Shown: one piece after another, positions 45,408 through 57,422 of the stretch
Position numbering within the stretch: position 1 is the first letter of the stretch
Layout of the letters: every line of letters starts with the position of its first letter
Assembly: GCA_000934385.1 (NCBI GenBank)
Contig: KN880435.1
Location: forward strand, 327,920 to 391,919
DNA: 64,000 nt
Direction of reading: 5' to 3'
Source: Cylindrobasidium torrendii FP15055 ss-10
Taxonomy: Eukaryota; Basidiomycota; Agaricomycetes; Agaricales; Physalacriaceae
Made by a program: the position numbers and the translations under genes
Notes under the pieces: generated by a model
Database searches by the model: none
Told to the model about the DNA's origin: nothing
The model's input: the letters and a program-made list of their open reading frames with translations, nothing else

Positions 45408-48341
45408 CTATCTTTCCTTCTTCTCGTCGTCAACGAATGCCCGCGCCTGAATATTGTACAGGTTCGCGTACTCTCCATCCAGCTTCATTAACTCGTTATG
45501 TGAACCTCTTTCTTTGATTGTTCCATCCTTCATGCATCTACAGTGCCTCGTCAGAAACACATAACGAGGATGGCAGTGGCACATTACATTATAAAGTCCG
45601 CCTGCCTAGTCAGTGTGCCGAACCGATGCGTGACAACTATCATCGTCTTCCCTTCACGCATGCTCAGTAAATTATCGAACAGCGCCTGCTCTCCTGCAGC
45701 GTCGAATGCAGATGTCGGCTCATCCACAGCAACTAGTCTTGTTTTCCCCGACATGAATCGCATGAACGTCCTGGAACTGAGAATGGTCAGGATGCCCCAA
45801 GCACGAGAACATAGAGGGACATACGCGACGATACGCTGCTTTTCACCACCCGAAAGCGTGGGTGCGGTCGGCAGACCAGCCAGCTCCACATTCAACGGAT
45901 GTTCCTCTTCTGCTGGCAGGTCCCATTTGTCGCTGTACGACTCCTCATCCATTTTCGTCTCCATTCCGTCCTTTAGTTTCTCGATGCAATGGCTCGCGCC
46001 GCCCAATTCGATAGCACGTTGAATGAGCGCCAAGTCGTTGTGCTTTTCGACGTACCCTAACCCAATGTTTTCTCGCAGCGAGAGAGGATAGAGTTCGTGG
46101 TCTTGATTGAGCATGGAAGTGGCGCGCCGCAGGTCTCCCAGGCGGTATTCGGATATGGGGCGTTCGTCGACAAGGATGGAGTCTGGTCCAGAGGCGGCGT
46201 CGGGATCGTACACACGAGTGAGCAGTTTGAGTATAGTGGACTTTCCACTCCCGTTTGCACCGACGATAACGACGAGCTGCCCTGGCTTTATGGAAAAGTT
46301 GATGTCGTGTAGCGTTGGGGTCGTTGTTGCGGCTTCTGGGTAGGAGAAATGGAGATTACTAGGCATAATGAGCACAAGCAGCCTTCGCCAAGAAAAACCA
46401 TTCAACGAACCGAACCTCGATAGCCATTCCGCCCATTTCCTCGTGTATGGGGTCGGGATACGCGACAGCGCCGTCTTTCATGACGCCGACAGAGATTTCG
46501 GCTCTGTATAATTCTTTGATAGAATGACATCTGTCACGGAACGTGCTTGCGCTGGAGATTATTTCTGTGATGGAGGAGCTGAGCACTGAAGCAGAGCGCT
46601 GCATGATGGAAAATTGTGCGACAGAGATTGATGACGGCTCTGTGAGAACCAGGTATGTCCCATATAGCTATAGCAATACATGAATACCATGCGGAACATG
46701 AAGAGAGTATATACCATTGGCAAGTCAGAGCCGACGCGGGCGAAGAAGGTGAGGAATGGGTCGGGATTTTCGTAAGCCTGAACGTATGGATGTTCGTCTG
46801 AGAGTGATCCAACTGCTTTTCTCGCATGCTGATACTCTTTTTCGAGTAGAGGGTTAGCATTGAGGGTCGCTTGTGAGTATTCCGTGAAGCTTACCCTCCA
46901 GTACGTACGGCCCAAGCCCGTGCTCAATCAACTGCGCAGGGTCATTCATCATGTGCAAGATGGCTCGCACCCTCAAGTAAGCTTGGTTGCGTGAATAGTA
47001 TATGAAAACTAGAAGTCATCCTCTTAGTTATAGACGACTCATCGTTGAGAGCCTTACCAAAGTCATACAGCGAGGACTCTGCAAGCATGCTCATCAAAGG
47101 CCCAGCAATGCAAAGTGCAAAGAACTGGTAACTACTAGCGCCAGCTGGCTGCGCTGAACGCAAGACGAGAAGAAAGTTGGCTGTGATGTTGACCAAGTCC
47201 CTGAGAATGAAGTCGGATATGCCGTTAAACGAATTCCAGCCGGCCTCTCCGCCAAACTCGAGTTTATTTCGAGGGTCTGAGAACTCAGTCGCTGTTTGTT
47301 CACAATGGATTAATAACATACCCCGGGCTGCCTTAGAGTCCATTTCCAGCTTCGCTGTTGTAGGCTACGTTAATCCTGCTCCCTTGGCGACAAACACGGG
47401 CGCACCTTTGAGTACAAGAGTGTCAAAGTGTAGTACGACTCCATTCTTCAATATAGGTGCCACCCGGTTTCCGTGCACTCGAAGAACGCCAAGTACGGCG
47501 TAACAGAACAGGCGGCCAAATACCGCGCGCAAAATATCGGCGCTGGCTACTTTCTTGGCTGTGATGGCTTCCTCGATCTAGTGAGGTGAATGAGCCGGAG
47601 AGGAATGGGAGTTGCGATACACGGCTCACGTATCGAAGAAAGCAATGTTCGAAGTAGACGGTGATTGCAGGTTCAATCCCAGCAAAGATTTTCGAGCACA
47701 TGTACGCTATACAGAGTCGTTCATTGGTCTTGTAGACGTCGGTGAACAGACGACATGAGAGTGGCACGGCGTTCACGACTTGTCGGATGGAGGATATTCC
47801 CGAAGGGGCCACGTAGGAGACGTTCCACACGCCCATCTTCCGCTTTACTATCTTGATGCTGTCGATGTGTGTTTTGAGCCATCGTTGTATGCCAAAGAAA
47901 CATAGTAGAAGAGTAGACATTAGACCTTCCATCTGAAATGCGTTCGTGTTACTTTTCAAAAGTTCGAAGATCGTGAAGGTACTTATACTAGTTTGGTTAT
48001 GTTTACGTAATCATAAAGCACCGCCTATCAGCGCTCAGCATTGAAATGTGTCAGAGTTATGAGTCTCGACACGTCCTAACCTCCGTGATAAGAATCCATG
48101 GAAAGACTCGGTGCCACATCCAAGCCACACCGCTGAACACTGCCGCCTTTCGACGGTAATCAGACTGATGCACAGTGGCCCATTGTGATGTGCCAGCACA
48201 AGCGTCCTCCTTATTAACAAATTTATAGCCACGAGCATTTGAGGCATCGTCGTTACTCCCGCAATTATACCATATTTCGCCCAAAATAAGTTCCTCGTAT
48301 GCCATGGCATCGCCAAGTCTGACATAGCATTGCTCAGGCAT
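45408..48341 (-). CDS. ABC transporter with one nucleotide-binding domain
   Basis: A half-size, probably membrane-bound ABC protein in about eleven exons. The N-terminus MPEQCYVRLGDAMAYEELIL is cytosolic. The transmembrane part includes VMWRVF-like hydrophobic segments, ISTFTIFELLKS, GLMSTLLLCFFGIQRW, ITANFLLVLRSAQPAGASSY and FALCIAGPLMSMLAESS. The NBD has VRNLHFSYPEAATTTPTL, Walker A GANGSGKST, a Q-loop MLNQDHELYPLSLRENIGLG, signature LSGGEKQRI, Walker B RLVAVDEPTSAFD and H-loop VVTHR. It ends RARAFVDDEKKER-like. One nucleotide-binding domain means it must dimerise. Phase-consistent introns were found throughout, including a rejoined VR-N at the first NBD strand. The first exon (to 48341) is the least certain. 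The substrate is unknown. Confidence 0.8.
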
Positions 48342-48679
48342 TGCTCCTCGTCAGATACAAGACGGAGGCTTGCCTCTCCTCGCTGGAGCCGCCGTTGTGT
48401 AATACCAATGCGATAGTGTTGCATTGATTGAGATCATCTTGGTTATTATGTAGTGCATGATATAGATAGGTTACACAAAGGATTTGAATCAAGAAAGACT
48501 GTAAGCGCTATTCTGGAAGACACAAGTACTACGCTGCATATGAAGCTTGAAGCATCAGTCACTAACTGTAGTTGGAATAACGATGTGTGAAAAATGGTCA
48601 TTGTACGAGACGTCGCGCCATTGAGCAGATTGTGAGTGTCGATGCATAAGTAATGGTCCTGGTCGCCGCTGGCATACCT
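48342..48679. other. Intergenic between two minus-strand genes
   Basis: Upstream of the ABC gene and downstream of the TPX2-domain gene. No feature seen in 338 bp. Confidence 0.5.
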
Positions 48680-50873
48680 TTAATCTTTCTCCTTCTTCGG
48701 AAGATCCTTATACCACTCTGGGACATCGTGCGCCCTCACAATCGTCTTCTTCCTCATTTCCTTCATCTCCTTTTCATCCTCCTCTTCCTTCCTCAGCCTC
48801 TCCTCCTCCTTGAGCCTCTCCGCCTCGCGTTCCTTAGCCTTCACCTTTTCCTCGAATTCTTTCCTTTCCTTCAATCGTAAATCCGTCGATAAATGCGGCG
48901 CAATAGGCACTGTGGGGACGAGTCCCATCTTTGCCTTGACTGCCTGTAGTTCTGGCCCTGGTGGAGGAATCGCCGGACGCTTCGCTGGTCGACTGTTGAC
49001 GCTCGAGGACGCCGATGCACCAAAGCCAAACAAATCGGGATCCGAGACTGAGGGTCCGGCCTCCGCAGAGTCGGAAGGGACTCGCTGTCGATTGGGTAAA
49101 GCAGTCTGTATATCAATGAATATACGTTCAGCATTCCTTCAGCTACCAACTTACTCTGAAAGTGAAGGGCTTCGCAACAGTGGTTGTCGACTTGGAGGGA
49201 CCAGCAGCATTTGTGCTCACACTTCGAGAATGTCCCCGAATCGGTGGTTGCGGCTTTGTCACTGGAGGCACGACTGCTTTGGGCGGAGGCGGAGGAACGA
49301 CGACCTTGCGAACTGGTGCGGGGACGGTGACTTTGGGGACCGGTGGCTTGGGTGCCGACCCAAATGGTGGCCCGGAAGAAGATAAAGGTTTTGAGCCAGA
49401 TGCTACCCTGGGCTTTGAGCCTTGGGCAACGCGAGTACCACCAGAAACCGCCCTTCCGCGACGCGCCGCCGCCCTCACGGCCGCTGGTGGCATTGGCTTT
49501 TGCGGAGGAAGTCCAACTTTCTTCTTGGATGCCGGGGCAGCTGCTGGATCCAGTCGAAGCTTCTTGCGCGGTTGTTCGACAGCAGCAGTTTCCTCGTTTG
49601 TGGCTGCTTCACGTTTGGTAGGGGCTGATAACGGCGAAGATGGTCTTGATGCCTGTGTATTGGACGACGTGGTGACGCTCGGCACAGTATTTACAGGTGT
49701 TATCGGGGCATTTGCACTGGGTATGGGGACCAACTTGACAGCGTCGCCAATTTCATGTGGACCAGCGGGCTTGTATTCCTCTGGCACAATTGAAGAATCA
49801 TTCTCCATTTCAGGTTGCGCGTCCTCCGCACACATGCGCTCGGAATCAGCCATTGGTATTGGCGAGGGGGCATCGTCATGTGAAAGTCTGGATGCGTCTT
49901 CTTCGAGCACAGGCAAAGACGTGGCTGCTGGGATGGGCGTCGGTGCGTCCTCTGGCTCAGCGGGTGAAGGCGTTCTTTCCCTGACTGTAGGAGCTATGAC
50001 CCTACATCATGCATGAGATAGGGAGTAGCAATGCAAAGTATCACGCACTCATCGTCAAGATCCATATCCTCTTCTACGTCCTCTTCTTCACGTTGTAGCA
50101 CTTGTACTGGTATCGACACCTTCTTCCTGAGCCAAGCTGGGGTAGGGGTAGGTACAGGGGCAGGGATTGGCGCGGCGGGTCTATAGATATAAGCATTCAA
50201 TAATGGAAGTATTGAGCAGACGCACTCATTGAATACGTCTGTCTCGTTGTCTTCAGCATCAGCGCCACGCGGCGAGAGTTCCATCTCTTCGCTGTCGTTG
50301 AACCTCATGGGTACAATCATATCCCTGTGGGTAGGTTCCTTGGAAATGGTTAAACGCATCTCGAACGGGAGCCGAGCGACGCACTGCTTCATAGTCATCC
50401 TGGCTAAACGTGTGCAGCTCCGCCCTCAGCGTATCAAATCGGCTCGGGGAGAGAAGCGGGGAAGGCGCCTTGGGTGATTTCTGGGATTTGGCCTTGGGCG
50501 CAGGTGGAGTGGCTTCGTTCACTGGGGTGAGCACGCGCGGCGACGGGAGCTCCGACGAGACATGCTTCCTGGGACTACGCCTCCGCGGCGTCGACGCGAC
50601 CGCCATTGATTTCTTCCCGCGTTTCTTGGGGCTGCTCTTCCGAGGAGACGGGGTGAGCTCACCGAGCGTCAGATCCGCAACGTTTCGGCGCTGTGGTGAG
50701 GCTAGCATGCTTGGATCCTTGGCGTGTCGAAAAAAGTCGTCGTCCACATCAAACAGCATGTCTCCATTTGGGCCAGTAGGAATTTGGAAAGACATGTCCG
50801 TCTCGTTGCCGAGGTTGAACGATTGGGAGATCTCGCCTGGGAACGACGTCGACGCTAGCAAGTCGTCGTCCAT
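48680..50873 (-). CDS. TPX2-domain spindle/microtubule protein
   Basis: A large, mostly disordered protein with a C-terminal TPX2 domain, the motif that binds microtubules and targets Xklp2-type kinesins. The chosen start is MDDDLLASTSF at 50873. An in-frame upstream ATG exists. Acidic and Ser/Pro-rich N-terminal segments contain many SP sites (SPRKSSPKKRGKK, RRRSPRKH), as in mitotic substrates. Introns occur near 50340, 50210, 50045, 49990 and 49140. The middle is Pro/Ala/Lys-rich (KKVGLPPQKPMPPAAVRAAA). The C-terminal domain reads LSTDLRLKERKEFEEKVKAK, a long Glu/Arg/Lys helix, and ends VRAHDVPEWYKDLP. The N-terminal Aurora-binding motif of vertebrate TPX2 is not obvious. A role in spindle assembly is inferred from the domain. 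Confidence 0.75.
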
Positions 50874-51388
50874 TGTAATGTTGGGCAGATGGCGATTGCT
50901 GACATCTCTTTCCCGGACCATTGTGTTTTTCAGAGATGCTGCCTTGGTGGTTGTGGTCCAAGAGCAAACTTGCACGCGACGGAGAGTTGAACGATCACGT
51001 GGTTCCCTGATGCCGCATCGGCAAGAAACCACATGTCTCATGACGACCACCACCAGCTCCCTCAGTTGTTTCGCCGCCCACCTCGACATCGCTGTAGCTC
51101 CCAGAGGCTTCTTACATTTTTCCCCCAAGAGAAAGACTCTTTGTAATCTCTTTTTTCAAATTTCTCGAGAAGAGCCTTTGTGTTGCCCTCAGCGCTCAGA
51201 CTCCTCTATAGGCCTCAACGCGCTTCGAATCACGCATATCTGTACACGGAAGATAGAAACAAAAGTAGAGCTGCGCAACTCTACTGATACATTGAACATT
51301 CACAGAAAAATATGAATAAATAAATAAATAACACAGGTCAATCAATGATCACCATCGTCGGGGAGCCGTGTCGACCTCGGCCTGGCAT
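50874..51388. other. Intergenic: leader of TPX2-like gene and 3' flank of DPBB copy 2
   Basis: An in-frame extension of the TPX2 gene to 51128 is open but has Lys/Trp-poor, unlikely sequence. An AATAAATAAATAAATAAC tract near 51316 matches that in the 3' flank of DPBB copy 1. Nothing else was found. Confidence 0.45.
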
Positions 51389-51954
51389 TTACAGCCAGTC
51401 CCAGGTGACACCAGTGAGGCGTCCAGCGGCGACGGGGTCATCCACAAGTTTCAGGATCGCAGAAGTAGTGAAGTCGAGGTCGTACATCCCAGCGCAACCC
51501 ATACACTTGTCGGTGACAGCAACATCAACCGAGCGTCCATTGTCTGTGGGGATTATGTCAGCCTAGGGGCAAAGGCAGATCGAAAAGGTGGGTGCGCACA
51601 GTTTGCCCGAAGCTTCTTGCCACAGATGGGGTTGAGGTTTGGGTTCGGGGTCGCGCCACTGGAACAACGGTGAGGGTACTGACAAACTCTGTCTGGAGGT
51701 GAACACGCACGGGTACGAGTCGTAAAGAAGGTGGGAAACCGCGACGATCATGTCGGCGTCGGTGTTGGTCAGACCGCAAGCGCCCACTCCGGGGGTGTAG
51801 TAAGTACCTACCAGCGGGATGAGAACGATGAGAAGTAGCAAGAGTGAGTGTAAATACCCTCTCCAGTGAAGGCGCGCTTCATGATGGGGCCCGCAACGAC
51901 GGACAGAACGGCGATGGAAAAGATGGTGAAAACGGTGGCAAGCTTCGAGAACAT
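51389..51954 (-). CDS. Secreted RlpA-like double-psi beta-barrel protein, copy 2
   Basis: 135 residues, four exons: 51954-51858, 51807-51711, 51658-51600 and 51543-51389. Exon lengths (97, 97, 59, 155 nt) equal those of copy 1. Signal peptide MFSKLATVFTIFSIAVLSVV, then GPIMKRAFTGEG. The barrel reads GTYYTPGVGACGLTNTDAD, IVAVSHLLYDSYP, NPICGKKLRAN and VAVTDKCMGCAGMYDLDFTT, ending AAGRLTGVTWDWL. Protein differences from copy 1 are few and conservative. Introns differ more than exons. The 5' leader (about 150 bp, TATA included) and the 3' AATAAATAAATAA tract are also conserved, so the whole transcription unit was duplicated across 21 kb. Function as for copy 1. Confidence 0.88.
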
Positions 51955-52096
51955 TTTAAAAAAGGTTGAAAGTAAAAGATGAAGCAAGCGGAGAAGTGGT
52001 TGAAAGAAGGTGTTAAGAAGAGAAGAGGATCGAGAGAGTGTGGATGAGACGAAAGTCGCTGTGTTGTGATGAAGGATAATTCTCAAAACTCGAAAG

Positions 52097-52105
52097 CTTA
52101 TATAC
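52097..52105 (-). promoter_or_regulatory. TATA box of DPBB copy 2
   Basis: GTATATAAG on the minus strand, 143 bp before the ATG, in a 5' flank that matches copy 1. Confidence 0.6.
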
Positions 52106-52913
52106 TCCCACGAGCGGCACGCGTCCGGGACCACAGTAGCGCTATCGTATGGCGCACAAATAATGCTCGAAAATTTACATCTCACTCTAACATATCATCC
52201 CCATCAGTTTGATGGTTAGAGCTCGAATGCACATGGCAACATCAACGTTTTCCGCGTTGGAAATTGGATGAAACCGTATAGCAAGGCTAAAATGGAATAG
52301 AGTTGCCGTTAGCTTCAGCAGGGTAGACTGGCTGTAGCAGGGTTGCAATGGTACGTCCGGGTTTCCTAAATCTCCATGCGCCGAATGTTGAGAGTACGCT
52401 TAGAGTAGTATTCGGGCACTATGGCTACCAGCGAGCAGTAAGAACCAATTAAAGGCGTCCTTGTATGGTCATTCAAAGCTAAGCCAAAATCTGGGTTTCA
52501 CCACCCCTACCAGTCGATGTTGCCGACAAGTCAAGTACTCAACAGTTGCTAGTTGGATATGCGCACCGACAGCGAGGGTATATTTTGTATGATATGCACG
52601 AAAGCCTCGAGCTCACTCTAGCTTAAACATGTAGCGGGTAACCCTTGAACTGGAACCAAACGGCTCACAAGCCGAATATAGATTCAAAGATTGCTTTAAT
52701 GCCATTCTGTGATCACGTGAACGCATCTTGCCGATGCCGCAGCGCCGCAAAATTGATTCGAGATCAATGGTCAAACCCAGCCGTCGGCTGGTCGTCGACA
52801 GCCACCCGAGGCCGCGTTCCTAACGATTATTTTGAGTAAGAAAATGTTGCTGGATTAGAGCGCTCCACGGTAGTATTTCCAATCAATGTCTACAGGTCTT
52901 TATTTACACTTCC
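52106..52913. other. Intergenic between DPBB copy 2 and P450
   Basis: About 0.8 kb with no gene. A 64-residue open frame at 52645-52839 has no support. The duplication with copy 1 fades out at about 52110. Confidence 0.5.
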
Positions 52914-54911
52914 TTAGACTTCGAGAGCGCGAATGAGCGCCTCTGACTCCTTGGAGGATGGCACAATGCGGCAGGTAAATGGCTCAGGACGGCTGGAAAG
53001 TCTTCAGTAAGTCTCTGCATAGACGGGGAGACATACACACCTGAAAAGCTCCGTCGTGTATTTCTCCGCCTTCGAGAAATCTGGCTTGGGCGCATTGGGA
53101 TTAGTCGCCTCGATGTCAAAGACACTCAAGATGGTCATGACCGTGAGAAATGTGACGGGCTCAGCCATGTGCTGTCCCGGACAGATGCTGGTAGCGACTT
53201 TGTCAGCTTTGTGAGTGTCAGTAAGTCCAGTGGAAGACATACCGACGTCCGTAGCCAAAGGCCATATTCTTGCGAGGATCCGGGTTAGTACCAGTGCGCG
53301 CGTTCTCTTCTTGGTTGAGGTAGCGTTCAGGCTTGAACGTATGCGGGTCAGGGTATACGCTCTCGTCGTGCGCAATGGCCCTAACGTGTCTCAGGTCGGC
53401 GAAAACCAGGAAAAGTGGATGTTGCATACCAGACATTAGCAATGACCGTGGTTCCCTTTGGAATGAAGTAACCCTCGTATTCATCGTCCTCAGCCGTTGC
53501 ATGCGGGATGATGGGGACGACAGGGTTGAGGCGGAAGATTTCCTGCACTACGGCGTCGACGTACATGAGCTGAGCCTTATCGGCTAGCGTCGGGAGGCGG
53601 TTGCCGACGACTTGTTTGATTTCTTTCTGGGCCTTGCGCATAGCCTCGGGGTGGAGCGACATCATGTACACGAATGACAGGAAGAAGGCGGTTGTCTGCA
53701 TGGGGCGTTAGGTTTTTTGGTCGTCAGACGTAGAAATCTCATCTCACGGTATCGGAGCCGCCGCTGTAGAAGTCACTTCCAACCCACTTGAATATATCCT
53801 CTTGCTCCAGGGTCGGTTGTCCTCTTTCGAGAAGCGTGGCCATGAGAGACGGGCGGGCGGTTCCGTTGGCCTAGAAATGTGTTAGAAATGCTTTGATGCA
53901 CCTACAAATTCACCATGTCTACTTACAACTTGCTCTTTGACAGCATCGTACGGAACTTGGGCGTGGACATCGCGCAGAGCAATCATACGATCCGCTTCCT
54001 GCATCCAACCCAGGTTGAGCCAACGCGGAAGATACTTAACTAGGGCACGGTGAGAATGACCGGTGTGGACGCTTTCGGTGTGAGGGACGTACGTGCTGGG
54101 ACCGAATCGACAGCGAATGCGCCAATCGAAGTACTGAGAGAAAAATCCTTGGACATTTGTTCGTAGGTCTCCCAGAGCTTGTCGTCGTCGTCCTCGAGGA
54201 CGTGACCGTAAGTGATTTCGAAGATAACCCCTGCGATAAACCTGATAAGGGTGTCAGCGAAGGGTATATTCGAGGAGAGGCGCGCACTTCTTGATGTGAT
54301 GGGCAAAGTCATCTGGTTTATGCAAGAAACTAATCAGCAAGCCCTGTAACTTCTCCTCGACGACTGGGATGATACTATCATTGAGCCTCTTTGCATTCTG
54401 GCCCTCGATGATAATCTTGCGCATTTGTCGCACGCGCGGAACGTTGTAGTTGGGAACGGACACTTTGGGATGATACCCGACGCTGGAGGGCATTAAGATA
54501 CCAAACGAACACGGAGGCGATGAAGTTCAACGCACATTTCTCCACTCATGACAGCGCGAGGCCTGTCAGCATAGTTGCTTCCACGCTTGTCCATGAGTTC
54601 GTGTGTAGTCTTGTGAGAGCTGAGGAGCAAGCAGCCGCGGTCTGCGGCGGTGAAGTAAACGATGTCGCCTAGAGGACAGTCATCACTTGCACGCGGTGAG
54701 TGTCGACGAGGCCATACGCACCATATTGCTGCTTCCATTCGTTGTAGACAAGCCAAGGACGTAACTTCATCATGTCCAGAGCGTTACCAAGGAGGGGGAG
54801 TCCTCGCGGTCCAGGTGGTAGCTTCCCGGCGCGCTTCCTAGAAAGCGACGAGGCCACTACCGCAACAACGACAACGAGAAGAGCAAGGAGAATAGAGGAT
54901 GAGTTAGACAT
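52914..54911 (-). CDS. Cytochrome P450 monooxygenase
   Basis: A membrane-anchored heme-thiolate monooxygenase of the fungal CYP64-like clan, often annotated O-methylsterigmatocystin oxidoreductase. The anchor SNSSSILLALLVVVVAVVAS is followed by the hinge KLPPGPRGLPLLGN. Then GDIVYFTAADRGCLLLSS, SNYADRPRAVMSGE, FIAGVIFEITYGH and KYLPRWLNLGWMQ. The I-helix is SGGSDTT (GSDFYSGGSDT, oxygen activation). The ExxR motif is EIFR. NPVVPIIPHATAEDDEYEGY, IPKGTTVIANVW, PERYLN and the heme loop FGYGRRICPGQHMAE (Cys ligand spliced from two exons) complete it. It ends VPSSKESEALIRALEV. About ten exons. The start at 54911 puts the anchor at the N-terminus. All key residues are present. Substrate unknown. Confidence 0.92.
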
Positions 54912-54988
54912 TGAGTTCCGGGGCTCAAGCCCTGGTTCTATTACCATGATCGGAAATCTATCGCGGTTCCATGTGACTTAAACGCGGT

Positions 54989-54998
54989 CGCGTCGCGT
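54989..54998 (+). promoter_or_regulatory. CGCGTCGCGT motif in the P450/small-gene divergent promoter
   Basis: Fourth copy of the 10-mer, 78 bp before the P450 ATG and 125 bp before the ATG at 55123. Confidence 0.55.
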
Positions 54999-55122
54999 CG
55001 ATTTGATTCTTAACGTCATTGGTATCTTTTGTTACATGAGACTTGCCTTCTCGTTGTGTCTTTGCTTTCTTTTTCGCTTCTCTTCTTATCACCATCTACT
55101 ACTCGAAGTTACTCGTTCCACT

Positions 55123-55459
55123 ATGACTTTTTTGCACCGTTTACGCCATTCTGCCATTCCTATCCATCTGCCAATGCGCAATGTTATTATCCGTAATCTT
55201 GTTGCGGAGCGTTTACTTCGTCAACACGGCCGACGTTCGATTGTTCGTCCTGGTCATTACATGTGCTCATCAATGGTCAAGAAACCCCGTTGGTATTCTA
55301 TTGCCGACGAACTTGACACTGACACGTACGTTCTGTTTCTGTAGACACACATCGTCTTCTTCTAATACTTTTAGTAGGCGTTTCGCCCCTCGAACTGGCC
55401 CTCGTTCACGCCCTGTCGTTGTCCGTTGTAAGAATGACAAGTACCCATTATGGCTTTAG
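55123..55459 (+). CDS. Small basic orphan protein, 95 residues
   Basis: Two exons, 55123-55325 and 55375-55459, joined by a GTACGT...TTTTAG intron that keeps the frame. The product is very basic (Arg/His-rich: LRHSAIPIHLPMRNVIIRN, LVAERLLRQHGRRSIVRPGH), with KKPRWYSIADELDTDT and the C-terminus RPVVVRCKNDKYPLWL. A mitochondrial or ribosomal-type protein is possible from composition, but no family is recognised. The coding strand is pyrimidine-rich like the two genes that follow. It may belong to the same lineage-specific set. Confidence in the splice is moderate. Confidence 0.5.
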
Positions 55460-55614
55460 GTTGTCTCGGTCGTCCTTTTGTGAAATGCACCCATATTGTA
55501 CCGTAGCTTGGATTGTGCCGGTTGGACGTTATCTTGATTTGAAATACTGATTACTTAACCGTATATAATATGCGGATTGTTGAAACACGTCTATGATTCT
55601 TCTTGTCTACCACC

Positions 55615-56801
55615 ATGAACCTCAACCCGTACTATAACCACCAAGAGGCCGGTGAGCTTTCTTCGTGTACAGTGTTGTATGTATTTCTTTCTGACCTTTC
55701 TTCAGCAGCTTCACTGGCGTCTTTCGCACAAGTCCGCACAGAACACGAAATCACCAATATGGAATGGCCTGTGCAGGTACGCGCAACCGTTCCGGTGTTT
55801 CTTCCCGTTATTAATTCATACAGAGTGTCGTCTTTTCCAATTACCATGCCCAGCGAGGTAAAGCCAACCTCGGAGCTGAGATCTACGACTCGAGCGAAGA
55901 TGAGACCGAAGCCAACTTTACCATTCCGTGTGTTATCACCTCTGTTCGTCTGCTCCCCGTTAATTGGCGCGAGTACGTATCAGGTTTTAATTTCATTCAA
56001 ACTCTTTTCATTGATTTTTGCAGTCGCACTCCTTCGACTTTCCGCCACCTCTCGCAATCCGTCAGTTTCACTGGATTGTCCAATCCGTACTTCGAGCGCA
56101 TCCTTGAAACGATTACACGCCTTGAGGCCGACTTTGCTCGTCTCCATCCCTTCGGCTCATTCGACAAGATCGTGCCCGTTATTCTGCCAGTCCATGGACA
56201 CAAGACACTCGTCGCCAACAATCGTATATTCACTGAGAACGGATCTGCGTCGGACGCCATCCCATTCTCGGACGACGAGGATCCGAGCGGCCGGCTAGCG
56301 CACACGGCCTCTTTGTTCACGCTCCCGGGTTCGACGTTTGTCCATACCGACTCCAATCGTGTTGGTTTCAACCGCATCACCCTCGACGTTGATAACAACA
56401 AAGTGTGCGTCGTGTATTGCTGATGCTACTTGTTCTCATATGTTCACCTTCAGGTCGTCTCCCGGAACACCTCACATGTTTCGTGCCGGCGATATCGTTG
56501 AGCTCTCCGTTTCTTTGATTACTGTACCCATCATGCCGCCTGCTACGGCTGAACAGCGTTCATCGCGCTTGGCTGTGGACAAGCGTTTCAAGAGTGTACT
56601 TCGGCTGAATGATATGTGGCATTGGAATGATTCGTTCAGCAAGGTGTGTTCTGTTTGTTCTGCGATACGTTCTTACTGACTCTTCGTTTGCAGGAGGCAG
56701 ATGTGACACAGAAAACTCAGGACCCCGATGTTATGTTGCCTACTTTGAAAGCAAAAGATGGGTTCCCTACTCGTACATTAAAGCGACGCAGACTTGCCTG
56801 A
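55615..56801 (+). CDS. Lineage-specific protein with GDIVELSVSL motif
   Basis: Six exons from the ATG at 55615 (CACCATGAAC context) in phase to the stop at 56799-56801. N-terminus MNLNPYYNHQEAAASLASFA, then EHEITNMEWPVQSVVFSNYH and an acidic YDSSEDETEANFTIPCVITS. The middle has FDKIVPVILPVHGHKTLVAN and NRIFTENGSASDAIPFSDDE. The C-terminal block MFRAGDIVELSVSLITVPIM then RFKSVLRLNDMWHWNDSFSK recalls a repeated family of uncharacterised agaricomycete proteins with a GDIVEVQVSF-like stretch. It ends in a basic KRRRLA that could be a nuclear signal. No enzyme or transposase motif is seen. Pyrimidine-rich coding strand, unlike genes to the left. Function not assigned. Confidence 0.65.
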
Positions 56802-57422
56802 TTCCTATTGTAAATAAGCAAATATATTGTAACACTAGCTATTCTATCTTGTGTGTATGTACTGTAATGAGTTATTGTATACTTTAACCTCGATGTTCGA
56901 TGTATCCTTTTACTTAGCTGCCTTCCAGCAATTGTTGGCAGAACTATTTTGTGCGCTGCCCGCCCATTGTTTGGTGCCGCCGTGTTTAGTTTTGTGTCAC
57001 GCTTACCTCCTGTTTTTGCACCATCACAACCTGTAGATTCCCCAAGTGTCTGACCAACATGTCGTCAACGTCGCTGGCGTTCAGGTTTTGATTGTTCATT
57101 TCAACCGATCTACGATTCACATGACGAGAGCATTCCCCAAGTGTTTAACCTGACAATACGTTGGTCGTTTAGACATCGGTGGCCGATTGCCCTTCTTGTT
57201 TTTCTAAACCATCCCGCTGTTCACGGGATGTATTTACCCCATTCTTGCAAGACCTCAAGATCACAATATCGTCTTTTGACCGTCCTTTCTTGTTTGATGA
57301 GTCGTAGGTCAATCATTTGTGTATGTTAGCCTCCATTCTTGCGGAATCTACTTAATCCTTTCGTTCGCACCAGATTCTCGACGCTCATGGCAGACGCTTG
57401 GCTCCTCAAATCGATTCAAGTC
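56802..57422. other. Intergenic between two orphan genes
   Basis: T-rich 620 bp. Two short similar stretches (TTCCCCAAGTGT near 57038 and 57133) repeat here. An upstream ATG at 57297 could begin an alternative 5' exon of the next gene but gives a different frame. No further feature. Confidence 0.4.

Noticed and set aside
49162..50016. 284-residue plus-strand frame
   Set aside because: Antisense shadow of the Pro/Ala-rich middle of the TPX2-domain gene, low-complexity Gly-rich translation.
57297..57320. Alternative start MSRRSIIC for the gene at 57423
   Set aside because: It joins to a frame that hits a stop after the next intron; the MAPTTRASGK frame continues through all exons.
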